A stretch of DNA of 41,358 nt from positions 83,472-124,829 of the forward strand of contig MNCI01007690.1 of the NCBI GenBank assembly GCA_015680685.1, in the 5' to 3' direction. Positions 10,100-20,261 of this stretch are shown piece after piece; the first letter of the stretch is position 1; every line of letters starts with the position of its first letter. The notes below the pieces were generated by a model. The model saw only the letters and a program-made list of their open reading frames with translations. It did not search any database and was not told where the DNA came from. Origin of the DNA: Gnetum montanum. Lineage: Eukaryota > Streptophyta > Gnetopsida > Gnetales > Gnetaceae. The translations under genes were made by a program, and so were the position numbers.

Positions 10100-10572
10100 G
10101 TAATTGTCGAGAGCCTCAAATCAAGGAATCTCTTAATTTGAGTACATTATCTCCTTGATCTTTCTTTTCTTCCTTTGTAAGCCTTGTAGAGTTGCTGTGC
10201 TTGTTGCGAGAAGTCATCTCTTGAGATTATTAGGAGCTTGCAAGTTTGGGTATGTTTCTTGAAAGAAAACACCTTATGCAAAGCTCAAGTTATTGTAAAG
10301 GCTGTAGGATCATTGAAATTACATTTTGATATTTTTTGGAAGCTTGTAGGGTTGGGTGTGTTTCTATGTGAAATAACCCTTTGTAGAGCTTAAACTTTGT
10401 AAAGGTTTTGGTGTTCTTGAAACTACATTTTTAAGAACAAAGTCTAGAGTTGTGCAAAGATTCTACCCTATGACCATGGAAGTACCCAAGTTGGGGAACC
10501 ATGTACATTGATGTGTTAATTTTAAGATGGTGGAACTTATTCAATCCCATTTGTAAGTTCTTAATCTTCAAG
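10100..10572 (+). mobile_element. 3' portion of a copia 5' LTR with a ~100-bp internal duplication
   Basis: This sequence ends two bases before an intact tRNA-Met PBS and so is the downstream part of a 5' LTR. Two diverged units, about 10230-10330 and 10337-10435, share the order GGAGCTTG, TGTTTCT, GAAA-ACACC, AGCTCAA, TTGTAAAGG and TTGAAA-TACATTTT. They suggest a tandem duplication in the transcribed LTR part. The LTR start is not identified. Confidence 0.6.
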
Positions 10573-10585
10573 TGGTATCAGAGCC
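10573..10585 (+). other. Intact tRNA-iMet primer binding site
   Basis: TGGTATCAGAGCC is the standard plant copia primer binding site. It sits two bases after the LTR terminus CA and about 90 bases before the first Gag-like codons. Confidence 0.85.
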
Positions 10586-10639
10586 TGATTCTCCCAGATT
10601 GAGTGTAACTACTCAGGAGTGAACTATAAAGGGAGGTTT

Positions 10640-11832
10640 TCACATCAATCCAACAATGTTTGATGTGTTCACATCAAGCCAATAATGTTTGATGGGTTCA
10701 AATTCACATACTAGAAAGCTAGAATGCAAGGGTTCTTTGAATCCATCTTGAAGGGATGCACTCAATCCATCAATAGAAAAGGTAAGGCAAAAGGTAAGTA
10801 ATCCAAAATTTTTGATCATGATACCTCTTCCATGGAATATGTGGTGGAAGAGGCCATATGACCTCCAAAAGTCCTTGTACTTGCAAGTTACAAGAGAAAG
10901 AGTTTGGTGAAGAAAGAAGAACAAGGAACATCTATATATGTTAGGATGATGATGAAGAAACTAGAAATACACCCAAAGATTCACATCTTTTATGCATAGC
11001 CTTGGCAAATGAAAATTCATCAATGATCGAATCTCTAATGATGAATTTAAAGAAGATGAGATTACTTTGGAATAAAGGTATGAGTTACTTTGTAATGAGG
11101 TAAAAACCTTTTAAAACTTATGCATAAAAATGAAAAAGGCCTTGCCTACTAAAGAACTAGAGATAGCTCAACTTGATATGAAGTGCTTAAAACCTGAAAA
11201 GGCAAACTCATACCTAAGGGCCATGAGCAAATTAGCAAGGATCTTGCAAATTTGAAGCTCACCAATAATAAATTTAGAAAATAGAAGGAGACTTTAAAAT
11301 TCATGCTAGGACAAGGAGAAGTTCCAAATAATATAAGAAATCATTCCCATTATGAGACATCTACAAGCACTTCACCAAATTGGAGGTATAAATCTAGGTT
11401 TTAACATTTAGTCCAAATGAGAAAAATTGTGTTATTATTGTAGAAAATATGGGCATAAGCAATCTCATTATTATTTATGGTTACAATGTTATGAATTGAC
11501 TACATGTTCTTATCCAAAGGAGTCTAGAAAGAATGTCTTACATGTTAGAAAAGTTTGAAGACCTAAAGAAAAAAAACAAAACAAAACAAGAGATAGGAAT
11601 GACTACTCATGTTGCTCTCCTAGGTAACAAAAGAACAATTGATATTAGAGGATCAAATCACATGACTAGAGGAAAATATCAATCCCCTGATTTCAAAGAA
11701 CACAAGCATGAAGAAGTAACCTCAAATGAAATGGAAGATTCAAACAAATACATTGATGTTAAAAAAGGTAAAGGTCAAATGCAAGCAAGGGAGGTACTCT
11801 ATAATGGAGGACCTCATCCTCAACATACTTAA
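10640..11832 (+). pseudogene. Ty1/copia gag and protease start, decayed
   Basis: Gag signals: (P)IMFDGFKFTY near 10678, KARMQGF near 10720, and helical stretches with LPTKELEIAQLD near 11140. A CCHC zinc knuckle near 11430-11475 reads CYYCRKYGHKQSHY, so the fourth ligand is Tyr instead of Cys. The protease motif follows near 11640 as DIRGSNHMT, where active copia proteases have DSGxSxHMT, so Ser-Gly has been lost. Several in-frame stops separate the blocks. The last part (11533-11832) is open for 99 codons. Integrase, RT and RNase H do not follow, so the copy is 3'-truncated. Confidence 0.72.
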
Positions 11833-12265
11833 TCATGTTAATAGAAGCACGCAAGGCGATGAACATTAAGTATGATTGTAATTCTATTCCTTGACTTATC
11901 TCACTTACTTTTGATTAGTTAAATTTGGAAATTATAGTGCTACAAAAATCTATTAAATGGAGCTATTAATTAAAAATCTTTGTAAATCCCAAGAAATCCA
12001 CAGTTGATCTTACAAGATGTTGAGTTGTAGATAAAAAAAAAATTGACCATCAAAGCTCTAGTGACCTTTAAATTGAATTGTCTCAATAAGGAATCAATAA
12101 ATCAAACTAAAAAAAGGTAAGGTTTGGTAATATTTCCATTTATAAGTCATCATGTCTTTCATATATCAACTTGGTAATGTCGTTTTGGTAGAATAAGTTA
12201 GTTTAGATCTTTCAAAATTTTAAAAATCCAACTTCATTTTTGAATGCTAAGACTATGTCCAATAC
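11833..12265. other. Unassigned, possibly decayed copia interior
   Basis: No motif recognised. Its position after copia protease suggests leftover integrase-region sequence, but no integrase residues can be read. Confidence 0.25.
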
Positions 12266-12269
12266 ATAG

Positions 12270-12440
12270 TATCCATTAAGATGATGCCAGTGGTATAGAT
12301 TTCATCTCAATCAAGCTTATGGTTTGAGAGATATGGATGTTTAAATTTTCTCATTATGCTTGCATTAAAATAATATTAAATTATTATTTAAAAATAATCT
12401 ATGTCAAAGGTCGTGGGTTTGACCCTAGTGCCCCCCCCCC
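12270..12440 (+). repeat. Possible tRNA-derived SINE-like sequence
   Basis: GCCAGTGGTATAG near 12285 resembles a pol III A box, and GTGGGTTTGACCCTAG near 12412 resembles a B box or tRNA T-arm. They are about 130 bases apart, too far for a tRNA unless AT-rich sequence was inserted. A run of C follows and then an assembly gap, so the 3' tail is not visible. Confidence 0.25.
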
Positions 12441-12460
12441 NNNNNNNNNNNNNNNNNNNN
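12441..12460. other. Assembly gap (20 N) after a C run
   Basis: Twenty undetermined bases follow at least ten C. The true gap length is unknown. Confidence 0.98.
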
Positions 12461-12904
12461 ATGATGAAAATATAATAATAATTAAAAAAAAATGAAGGGC
12501 CATGACCACCCTCTATAGCTAACCACAAAAACACTTATAGGTAGCCATCAACTAGTAGTTGTAGGCCTAACATGCTTTCAAGCCTGACCATGTAGTTGTA
12601 AGTCCCAATGGCCAAACGACTATTGCACTATGCTCTTGGTGCCTAGTGCTTGCTATTTTAGAAACCCTCACTTCCTCTAGCCCCATTACTTCACCTTCTA
12701 TGTGACCATTCTATGTTGTTACTTTACCTCTAACGTCCATAGTTTAGTCCTCCACTCCACTCTACCTATTATGACTACTTGGTGCTACTTCTTCCCACCA
12801 TGCATCATGTGCACATGTTGCCTCCTATTATTGGCTATCATGCACCTTGCCATGTCATGTTCCACCATCACTCACAAGTCTATTATTATTATTAGAATAA
12901 GCTA
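12461..12904. other. Sequence between gap and minisatellite, no gene recognised
   Basis: Less AT-rich than the neighbours, with CCACC and CATGT-type short words. An open frame at 12702-12911 resembles nothing known. Confidence 0.3.
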
Positions 12905-13255
12905 TCCATAATGGTCCATTCTGGTGGTGCTATGCAAACATTGATGCCACCATCCATAATGGTCCATTTTAGTGCTTTTCTAACATTAATGATGCTATCC
13001 ATAATGGCCTGTTCTAGCGTCCTATGGACACTGACGGTGTTATCCATAACTTCCCATATTGGCATCCCATGGGCACCAATGGGACCATTGTTAATGGCTA
13101 ATTCCACCACCACTAATAATGGTCCATTTTGGCACCTCCTGAACACTGATGGTAACATCCATTATGATCCATCTTAGTGCCCCATTGGAACCAATAGTGT
13201 TATTAATAATGGTCCATTCTTGCACCTTGAGGGCACTAATGACAGCACTAATAAG
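12905..13255. repeat. ~45-bp degenerate minisatellite, about eight units
   Basis: Units begin CCATAATGGTCCATT and continue with a GTGCC, GGCACTGATGGTGTTAT-like second half. Unit lengths I count are 48, 45, 45, 46, a 25-base partial, 44, 46 and 45. The period is three-divisible, so long frames stay open on both strands (88 codons each way). Those frames are a by-product of the repeat, not evidence of a gene. Confidence 0.8.
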
Positions 13256-13309
13256 AGCCTATTTCGATGTCTTAGAGTGCTAAAAACCATAAAAATCATG
13301 TGTAGAGCT

Positions 13310-13500
13310 ACCTTTGGAGTGGGTTGTGCTAGCCCTTGTGAGGGCCACACAGACCCTAATGTAGGTTGTGTAGGCCATGCTAGTCTAGGGCTAGGTGTGT
13401 AGGCCCCATTTCAAGGCCATGTAGGCCTTGTTGAGGGCTACATAGACCCATTTGAAGGTTGTATGGTCCATGTGGGAGTTGCACTTGCCTTGCATACACC
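13310..13500. repeat. Loose GGCC/TGTAGG-rich repeat tract
   Basis: Short words such as GTAGGCC, GAGGGC and ACATAGACCC recur irregularly after the 45-bp array. It is probably a further decayed minisatellite. Open frames on both strands (for example 13380-13709, minus) look like compositional artefacts. Confidence 0.4.
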
Positions 13501-13884
13501 ACATTTCCTTCCCCCTCATGTGCAACTGCATTAGCCCTCATGTGGGCCAAAAAGAAAATTTTTCCACTATCACTGTAATGGCTTCCTCTTGTGAAATGCA
13601 CCTCCATCACCACCATCTCTTGAGTAGTGCAAATCGTCACTTGAGTACCATAGGTCATCACTACTGAGTGAACATTGTAAGCACCAAGGATAGGCCAGGG
13701 CCATCCCAACCATTATTGTTACCCCTACCTCTATCAAGTAATGAGAAAATTATCCATCAATAGACAAAAAATTTGATTTTCTTTGTTAATCGATGGAAAA
13801 TTTGAAAGTTCTGTCAATTGATAGGAAATTCAAATTTTTGTCTGTTGGAACACGAATTTAAAATTAAAAATGCATTAAAATTTT

Positions 13885-14000
13885 TTAAAAATATAATTTA
13901 GTGCATTGACAACATGTGAGATAAAAATTCTATCATTAAGCATGCTCATCTTGGAGTAGAACTGGGATGGGTGACTTCTCGAGAAGTCTCATTTTCATGC
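13885..14000 (+). repeat. 5S rRNA-derived sequence (pseudogene, SINE3 or Cassandra-type LTR)
   Basis: From 13936 the sequence follows the 3' half of plant 5S rRNA. It has TTAAGCATGCTC (internal A-box area), GGAGTAGAACTGGGATGGGTGAC (intermediate element and C-box area) and a GAGAAGTCTC equivalent of the 3' region. The upstream 50 bases align only weakly, mostly through C-to-T and G-to-A differences. The pol III internal control region is the best-preserved part. 5S sequences are known inside plant Cassandra TRIM LTRs and SINE3 elements; with retroelements all around, either is as likely as a dispersed 5S gene copy. Confidence 0.7.
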
Positions 14001-14009
14001 CAAATGTTG

Positions 14010-14500
14010 TAGACTCCAGAAGCCATAACTTTTGATTTTGGAAACCTTTTTTTAGTAAAAAAAAAAGCCTTTTACTATATTTTTCATCCTTTTGAACTCA
14101 ATGTTAAGGTAAGATTTATCATTTGGATATCCGCTAATTCAATGATATCATAAATTTAACGTTTTAGACCTTGAGACCAAGTGCTTAATCTTTGCTTATA
14201 GTCTTAAGGCCAGTATGATATGTTATTATTTACACTACCAGAATTAGTGTCTTAAGGGAGGGTAGAAATGCCATTAATATTTTCATAATGTTATTAAATA
14301 TTACTAAAATTAGATAATGTAGTATACTAGTTAATTAATTGATGTATCAATTGATGAAACAAAACTATCATCAATAGTCAAGAAAAGGTATATTAATTCA
14401 TTTTGCAACCCAATCATAGAGTAGAACAACATGAAGACCCAAAATATTATTTTGATAAGGTGTATGATACCCATGCAGAGAAATGATCTAGATAAGAATC
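14010..14500. other. Spacer before nuclease pseudogene
   Basis: No recognisable feature. The short open frames here are chance. The last 100 bases may be the decayed N-terminal part of the pseudogene that starts near 14505. Confidence 0.3.
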
Positions 14501-14504
14501 CAAG

Positions 14505-15570
14505 AATGAGAATGAAAGCTACAACATACAACATGCTTCCAAGATCCTTACCGAGTAAGAAACAATATCCACTATGTCTACAATGAATCTTGGATTGGCA
14601 TGAATATCAATACCTATGCATTTTAGTAAAATTGCAAGAGTTGGATGCTAATGTTCTATGCATACAAGAAGTCTTTCCATGGTAATTTCTATACCAATTC
14701 CAACTAAACTTGGAAAAAATGAGATAGAGAGGTATTTATAAGTAGAAAGGTTCTTGTGAAAGTTCTTCTTTTAGGCCATACAGATTAGCCGATGGTAGAA
14801 ATCATAACATGGATGAGTATGCAATATTTTATAAAGAATTCAAGTTTGAATTAATACAAACGTTTGAATGAAGCTTATAAAATATGATTTTTGAAATTCC
14901 AGAACATCAAGTCATGGAAAAGAAAGAATAGTCAAGATTTTGGAAAAATCACATAGCCTTGCCAGTAATCCTAAGCATTCATCTATTAGGAATATGTGTA
15001 TGTGTGGTTGACACATATTTAATCACCAAACGAACATGTTTAGATGTTAGAGTGTGTCAAGGAGCATACTTGATTAAGAAAATAGAAAAAATTCTAATAA
15101 ATAAGTTATTCCTAAACTATATTGATCTAGTTCCAAGTATCCTTTGTGGAGACTTCAATGTGAAAGTTGGAAGAAGTATCCATTAATTCTGAAAATATGG
15201 ATGTGTAAAGGAATCCTTGGAAGATGGATTTGATTTGAATAAGATGTTTCCATCAATTCAACATGTAATTGCATTGGTGAGTGCATATTATGCTTACTTT
15301 GAGTCTTCAATAGATAAATCAAATTCCATAATTCATGAATAAATGATGTTGATGGAGAGTACTCATCAAGAACCATAGTCCACCAATTACTTTGAAATGA
15401 TTAATGAGGATGGATCAATAACATTGTTCATTGACATTCTAGATTATTTTTGGTATGATGTATGATTCTTCCAAGTTACAAAATTACTAAAGTTAATTTC
15501 TAAAGAATAAGTTGAGAAGAGTCAAGATCAAGTTTTCCATCTCGAACAAGACCATCCAATCATGTATGAC
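14505..15570 (+). pseudogene. CCR4-like deadenylase (EEP nuclease) processed pseudogene
   Basis: CCR4-type enzymes shorten mRNA poly(A) tails using an endonuclease/exonuclease/phosphatase fold. Blocks follow the family order: KATTYNMLP near 14514, QYPLC and LDWHEYQ near 14555-14605, and LQELDANVLCIQEV at 14632-14673, which keeps the catalytic Glu. DEYAIFYKEFKFELIQTFE lies near 14815 and VDTYLITKRTCLDVRVCQGAYLIKKIEKIL near 15010-15100. GDFN at 15148-15159 is kept, as is ILDYFWYD near 15436-15460. A TNYFE segment lies near 15385. Spacing fits a continuous EEP domain of about 310 residues with no intron, although plant CCR4 genes have introns, so a retrocopy is likely. Several stops and frameshifts interrupt it. 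A possible remnant of the C-terminal SDH motif lies near 15735-15775, with the His not preserved. Whether the parent is CCR4 or a related Angel/nocturnin-like EEP is open. Confidence 0.75.
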
Positions 15571-16043
15571 TTATGGAAGAATTATAATTACTTCTATCAA
15601 TTCATAAGGTTGATCAAAATCAGGAAGTATCTTACCCTTACTTTTCTTTATGATCTTATTATTTTCTTAATTATTTAATTGATATTTTAATATGATAAGT
15701 AAAATATATAAGGTAATGGAAGTTGAGAATAAAGGATTTGCCCTACCTTCAATTAGGTAACCAGATATGAGTTGCACCTTGTGTAACCCTAGTTAGGACT
15801 AGTGATTGGTGGTTGATAGATCTTTAATTCACCTCTTGTCATTATCTTAGAGAATGAAGTAAGTATTAAGAAAGTAATATTTAATTTTTCATATATTATT
15901 CTCACATATATTTTTCTTGTAGAATAAGCAAGGAACAATTTTAAGTTCAAAGGAGAAATCAAATTATTGGAGCATAAAATCATAATAGAAGCATTGGAGC
16001 TAGAAAAAGATAGTGAACATGGACTTGTTTGAGGATGAAAAAA
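15571..16043. other. AT-rich sequence between nuclease pseudogene and LTR
   Basis: It may hold the decayed 3' part of the pseudogene (ALPS-like codons near 15737) and then the tail of the element that owns the LTR at 16061. No clear coding motif is seen. Confidence 0.3.
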
Positions 16044-16060
16044 ACCTAAAGGGGATATAT
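16044..16060 (+). other. Polypurine-tract-like sequence
   Basis: ACCTAAAGGGGATATAT directly precedes the LTR start. An AAAGGGGATA-type purine run before TGTAACATCC is the usual 3' LTR junction in plant gypsy elements, so this LTR is probably a 3' LTR rather than a solo LTR. Confidence 0.45.
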
Positions 16061-16692
16061 TGTAACATCCTCATTGCTAAATGATGTTGCTGCATAAAAA
16101 AGATGGTGCATCTTCATAACAAGTGTTATTGTTATCGTAACAAGACTCAAAAGGGCAGTTGTAATTGAGACCCAAAAGGGTGCATTGTAATAATGGATGT
16201 GTCTTTTGAGNGGCAGTTGTAGTTGAGACCCAAAAGGGTGCATTGTAATAATGGATGTGTCTTTTGAGGTAACTTTTTGGGTTTTGACCTAAGGCATTTA
16301 TACCTACGCTTAAAGGTTGTTCCATGCATGGAGTGGTAGAGCTGGTATAGGCAAGTCATAAGAGCCAGGTGAAGTGGGACAAGAAGTGGATTGGCCATCC
16401 CTTTTAGTTAGTTGTAGACCTAACCATGGTTATAGTACTAGATTGCCTCTAAGGGATAGATGTTGAGGGAGGAAAACCCCAAGGAACACTCTTAGAGCAT
16501 GATCCAGATACACTATTCCATATCAATAAAGCATTCTTTTCTTTCTATTTTTTCTTTTTCCTTGTTATTTCCTTTATGCATAATGTTGAAAGTTAGATAT
16601 ATTTGATGTTTGGTGTATTGTCGTCTTATGCATAATGTCTAATATAACATATATTTGATATTTACCATGGCATCTGCGGATGGGATGTCATA
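16061..16692 (+). mobile_element. Ty3/gypsy-type LTR (TGTAACATCC end)
   Basis: It starts TGTAACATCC and ends GGGATGTCATA, close to the inverted terminal sequence GGGATGTTACA with two transitions. A TATA-like TTTATA lies near 16288 and AATAAA at about 16524, both on the plus strand. A 57-bp direct duplication (16154-16210 and 16212-16268) flanks a single N and may be an assembly artefact. No partner LTR is visible, and no exact target duplication could be confirmed. Confidence 0.6.
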
Positions 16693-16789
16693 GAACATCT
16701 AATTAAAACCTCACTAATTAGAATGAAGAATAATTTCTATATTAACCTTGAGGATAGTTACCTTGAGGATAAGATCACCTTCTTGACAT

Positions 16790-18150
16790 CTAATTTTTGA
16801 CAAATCTTGGGTTTAGTGCATATGCCCTTGTTTCTTGTAAATATATCATAATAGGGAAGCACCCCTTGGGATGGTTATATTGGCACATAGTACAACCTTC
16901 TTCCTCATCCAATCTTGTACCCCAAAATTCTATCACTAAAGCTATCCTTCCATTTCATTTGGAGTCTCTTTTCTTCTTTTCCTTTCCTTTGATAAGAGCC
17001 CACTTAGTTCTCTCCTCCATAAATTTTAACACTGTTGCAAAATTGTCATCTATCGAATCCCACAATTTCTCTACCTTTGCTACAATATTGATTCTAAATT
17101 TATGAATAGGTAGCATTTTGTTCTGTACTACCTTTGCTAAGGTTTCCTACTCATGAATCATGTATCTATACATCCCCTTTATGCATGGATGGTTCTCTAT
17201 TATACTCTTTGACTAATTCTCTCTTTTTTAATTTGCCTACTTCCTTTGCCACTTGATCAATAATTATTTGGATTAGGTGGGTGGACATTTATCATAATCG
17301 TCCTTGGGCATAAACCACAAGGATCTCTCTAGTCTTGTTTTTGAGCCCCATTGATGATGTTCTTAAGTTGCTCACTTTGTAAAAATCCATGGCTTGGGCA
17401 CCTATGCAATTGTGAGTAGTATCGGCCAATTGGCACATTAAGGGATTCATGGATCCCTTGCTTCCATCCCTAGATTTTTTTCCTAAGGTTTGACACTAGG
17501 AATAGGTTTAATACTTGTCATTAAAAAGTTCAAGAATGGTACTCCATCTCTTAATTTATTTTGATTCCAATGATTTGTACCAGCTTTTAGCCTCTTTAAC
17601 AAATATGCTAGGGAACAACTTAAGTTTTTGCTAATCACTTTCTATGTTTTATAGGGCATAGGCATCATGGAATGCTTGAAGGTGGTATTGTTGATATGTG
17701 GTATATCCACCCTCAAATATGGGCATGTTGTTCATGTCTAATCACTTGATACAATTGTTCCTTATGTACTAGTTGAAATATAAATAGCTTTCCATATATT
17801 GATCATGCTTTGAGCTACCAATAGTGGTTCTTCATGCTCTGTTGTAGTGGTGCCTCCTTTGATGCTCATACCTCTCTATATTCTTATGCCTATCTTTGTT
17901 TCTTCTCAGCTCATACTCTTCATATTCCTCATTATAGTATCTTGGACAATAGTCATTTCAATGATGAGTTTGAAAAATTTCCATGTCATGGTCTCTATAT
18001 CTATACCCCCTTCTATTAGAGTCCACTAATGATATTGAGGATGAAGATGAAGTAATGGGAGAATCATGTCAGGTAGTCCTTCTTATGTAACTATGATATT
18101 CTTCTCTTTGGAATCTAGTAGAAGTTCTTGGCTTTGAGTCCTACTTGTTC
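16790..18150 (-). mobile_element. Gypsy fragment A: gag C-terminal part
   Basis: Collinear with the gag of the full element at 37.6-38.6 kb. A zinc-knuckle-like CTMCQYNHPKGC (near 16895-16860) corresponds to CEICQYDHPKGC in that element. The rest follows the same order up to the Ser-rich zone near 18050. Many frameshifts occur. Gag would package element RNA; this copy is not translatable. It is cut off on the right, where a second gag copy begins again from its C-terminal side, so the two are separate fragments of one family. Confidence 0.7.
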
Positions 18151-18329
18151 ATTTATGACTAGATGGAAATATGTGGATGAACAATGTTGATATGCTAGTA
18201 ACTGAGTTAAGCTTGCCATTGTTGTCTTTCTACTTCAAAATAGTGAATTCTAAGCATATGGTTTAGCTTTTAATGAGGCATATGTTAAGTGATGTTGTAG
18301 GGCTAGTAATGCTTCTAAGTGATGGTTTA

Positions 18330-19777
18330 GCTACCTACTCAATTAGTCTTTGTATCTAACAGATGCTTAATTTTGATAGTCACCCTTGGGTATAGACACC
18401 AAGGGTTCTCCTCATTTTAGATTGAAGCCCATATACAATGTGGTGAAGTTGATCCAGTTGAGAATAACCATGGCCAAGACATTTGTTCATTAAGGTGTAG
18501 TATCGACTAATGGCAACATTCAAGGATTCATGTGTTCCTTGTTTCCATCCTTGGATTTACCTTCTCAAGTTGGACACTCTAGAGTATGTTTGATATTTAT
18601 CATTAAAAAATTTAAGCATGGTACTCGATCATATGATAGACTCCATCTTTAATGACTAGTACTAGTTCTTTACTTCTTTGATGAGTGTCCTTGGGAACAA
18701 CTTAAGTTTTTGCCACTTCTTCTCTATATTTTGCAAGGTACATGAATCTTGAAAAGCTTGGGGATGGTTTTGGAGATCTAAGTTATATCCCCCTTTGAAC
18801 CAAGGAATATTATTTATGTCTAGCCTTTTGATTTGACTATCCTTTAAGTTCCTTGTTGGAATTCATACTACCTTTGCAATGTTTAACATACTTCAGGTAG
18901 CAAGCAAAGGCTCATTGAGGCCTTGATTATAGTGCCTATGATGCCCTCTTCTACACATTTGTTCATGATAATGTGTCTCTCTTGAACATCTATGCCTTTG
19001 ATTTTGCCATGCCTAATGGTTCCTTTGATCATTTTGGTTCTGTTGGTCATTTCAGTCACCTCCATCATGGTCTTGCCTCTTGCAATTATGGTCAGAGCTA
19101 GAAGAAGATGATGATGATGATGAAGGTGAAGAGGAAAGAGGACTAGCATCATCATGGTATCTGATACCCCTTCTTTGGTGATCGTGACCACAATCATAAT
19201 ATTATTTTCTATCTACATCCTTGTCTTGACTTGCCCCTCTATATCCTTCTTTGTCATTGGATACATTCTTATGAGAACTAAGATTGTGAATCATGGACTG
19301 CAAGTTTTGCTTTTTCCCTTTTTCATCGAATTCAAAGAGAGGAATTTCACTAAATGGAAAACCCTCATAGAAGGGTTCTCCACCATCTTTTTGGTATAGA
19401 AGGAATGGAGAATCATTAAATCTTTTTCCCCTCACATATTCATAATGTTGTTCTAGCTGTCGATCCCATAGATGTTGTGCCTCAATGAGATGATAATCCC
19501 TAGTGTTGATGTCTTGCATAACATACTTAGCATGAAGTTCCTGGAGACCCCATCATATAAGAATTTGTTAGAGCATTGTAGGAATAGATTGATTGGGTAG
19601 TAACACAATGTTTCCTTCCATGTCATGCCACTCCAGTTATTCATTTCGATGTAGGATGAAGGTGAAATTGGGTACATACTCATTTGGATGAGCATATACC
19701 ACTTGATATTGTTGAGGAAGTGGTTGTTGAACTTCATTAGACTTGGGTGAAGAAGCACTCTTGTGAGAAGAATACAT
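18330..19777 (-). mobile_element. Gypsy fragment B: gag
   Basis: The gag start ATG lies near 19777 (MYSSHKSASSPKSNEVQQPL). It is followed by a VVYAHPNEYVPNFTFILH block, a Ser-rich run encoded by ATGATGATG repeats near 19110, and the region matching 38.0-38.5 kb. Frames are broken. Upstream on the minus strand it continues without interruption into its own PBS and LTR, so this is the 5' end of an element in its natural order. The unduplicated gag segment near 19290-19350 contrasts with the two-copy version in the element at 30388-40718. Confidence 0.7.
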
Positions 19778-19919
19778 TTTCAATTAGATGATAAAAATGC
19801 AGTGTGCTTTTAAATTTTGTTGTAGTAATTGTAAAATATGATATGATTCTAAGGTTTGTTCCAATGATTTTGAATGATTTTCACTGAATCCTAGATAGTG
19901 CACAAAACAACCAAAAGGT

Positions 19920-19937
19920 CCCTGGCAATGGTACCTA
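19920..19937 (-). other. Gypsy primer binding site of fragment B
   Basis: The minus strand reads TAGGTACCATTGCCAGGG, matching the plant gypsy site TTGGCGCCGTTGCCGGGG. Most differences are C-to-T or G-to-A. It directly follows the LTR terminus TCATCA, which supports both the LTR boundary and the orientation. Confidence 0.7.
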
Positions 19938-20245
19938 TGATGAATGGTAAGGTAACCCTACGTCCAACCATACGAATCACTAAGGCATTCACACATGATC
20001 TAGTTGAATTCCATGGACCTATAGTTCTCTAGTGCACTAAATATTCTCAAAAGTGAAATGGACATTAAGAATGTTCGTTATCTTCCCAACTACACTTGTG
20101 AAGGTCAAGGATATGGTTTATGTGTAACTGAGGTGCATGATTTTTATGATTTTATGTTTTGTAAATTTATTCACCTACAATTAGAATGAAAGGTAGAGTA
20201 ATTTAAGATCTAATTCATTTACTACCTAGCTAGCCTAACACAAAT
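19938..20245 (-). mobile_element. Truncated 5' LTR of gypsy fragment B
   Basis: Aligns with the first 300 bases of the LTR at 39642-40718: TGATGA terminus, CCAACCATACGAAT, TCTAGTTGAATTCC and the CTAGC-TAACACA region. It then breaks near 20245, where sequence homologous to gypsy pol begins. The LTR's U3, R and promoter are missing. Confidence 0.6.
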
Positions 20246-20261
20246 CTTGTGAAGAAACTAT

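Noticed and set aside
12270-12440. A functional tRNA gene
   Set aside because: A and B box-like words are about 130 bases apart and no cloverleaf arms can be paired. At most it is a SINE remnant.
12892-13709. Several plus and minus frames as secreted or repetitive proteins
   Set aside because: Overlapping frames on both strands come from the degenerate minisatellite. There is no start context and no homology.
16061-16692. The LTR as a partner of the gypsy gag fragments to its right
   Set aside because: Its ends (TGTAACATCC) and sequence differ from the TGATGA LTRs of that family, and its signals run on the opposite strand.
18883-19197. Minus-strand frame rich in Met, Ile and His as a separate protein
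   Set aside because: It is an out-of-frame reading of the Ser-rich zone of gypsy gag.
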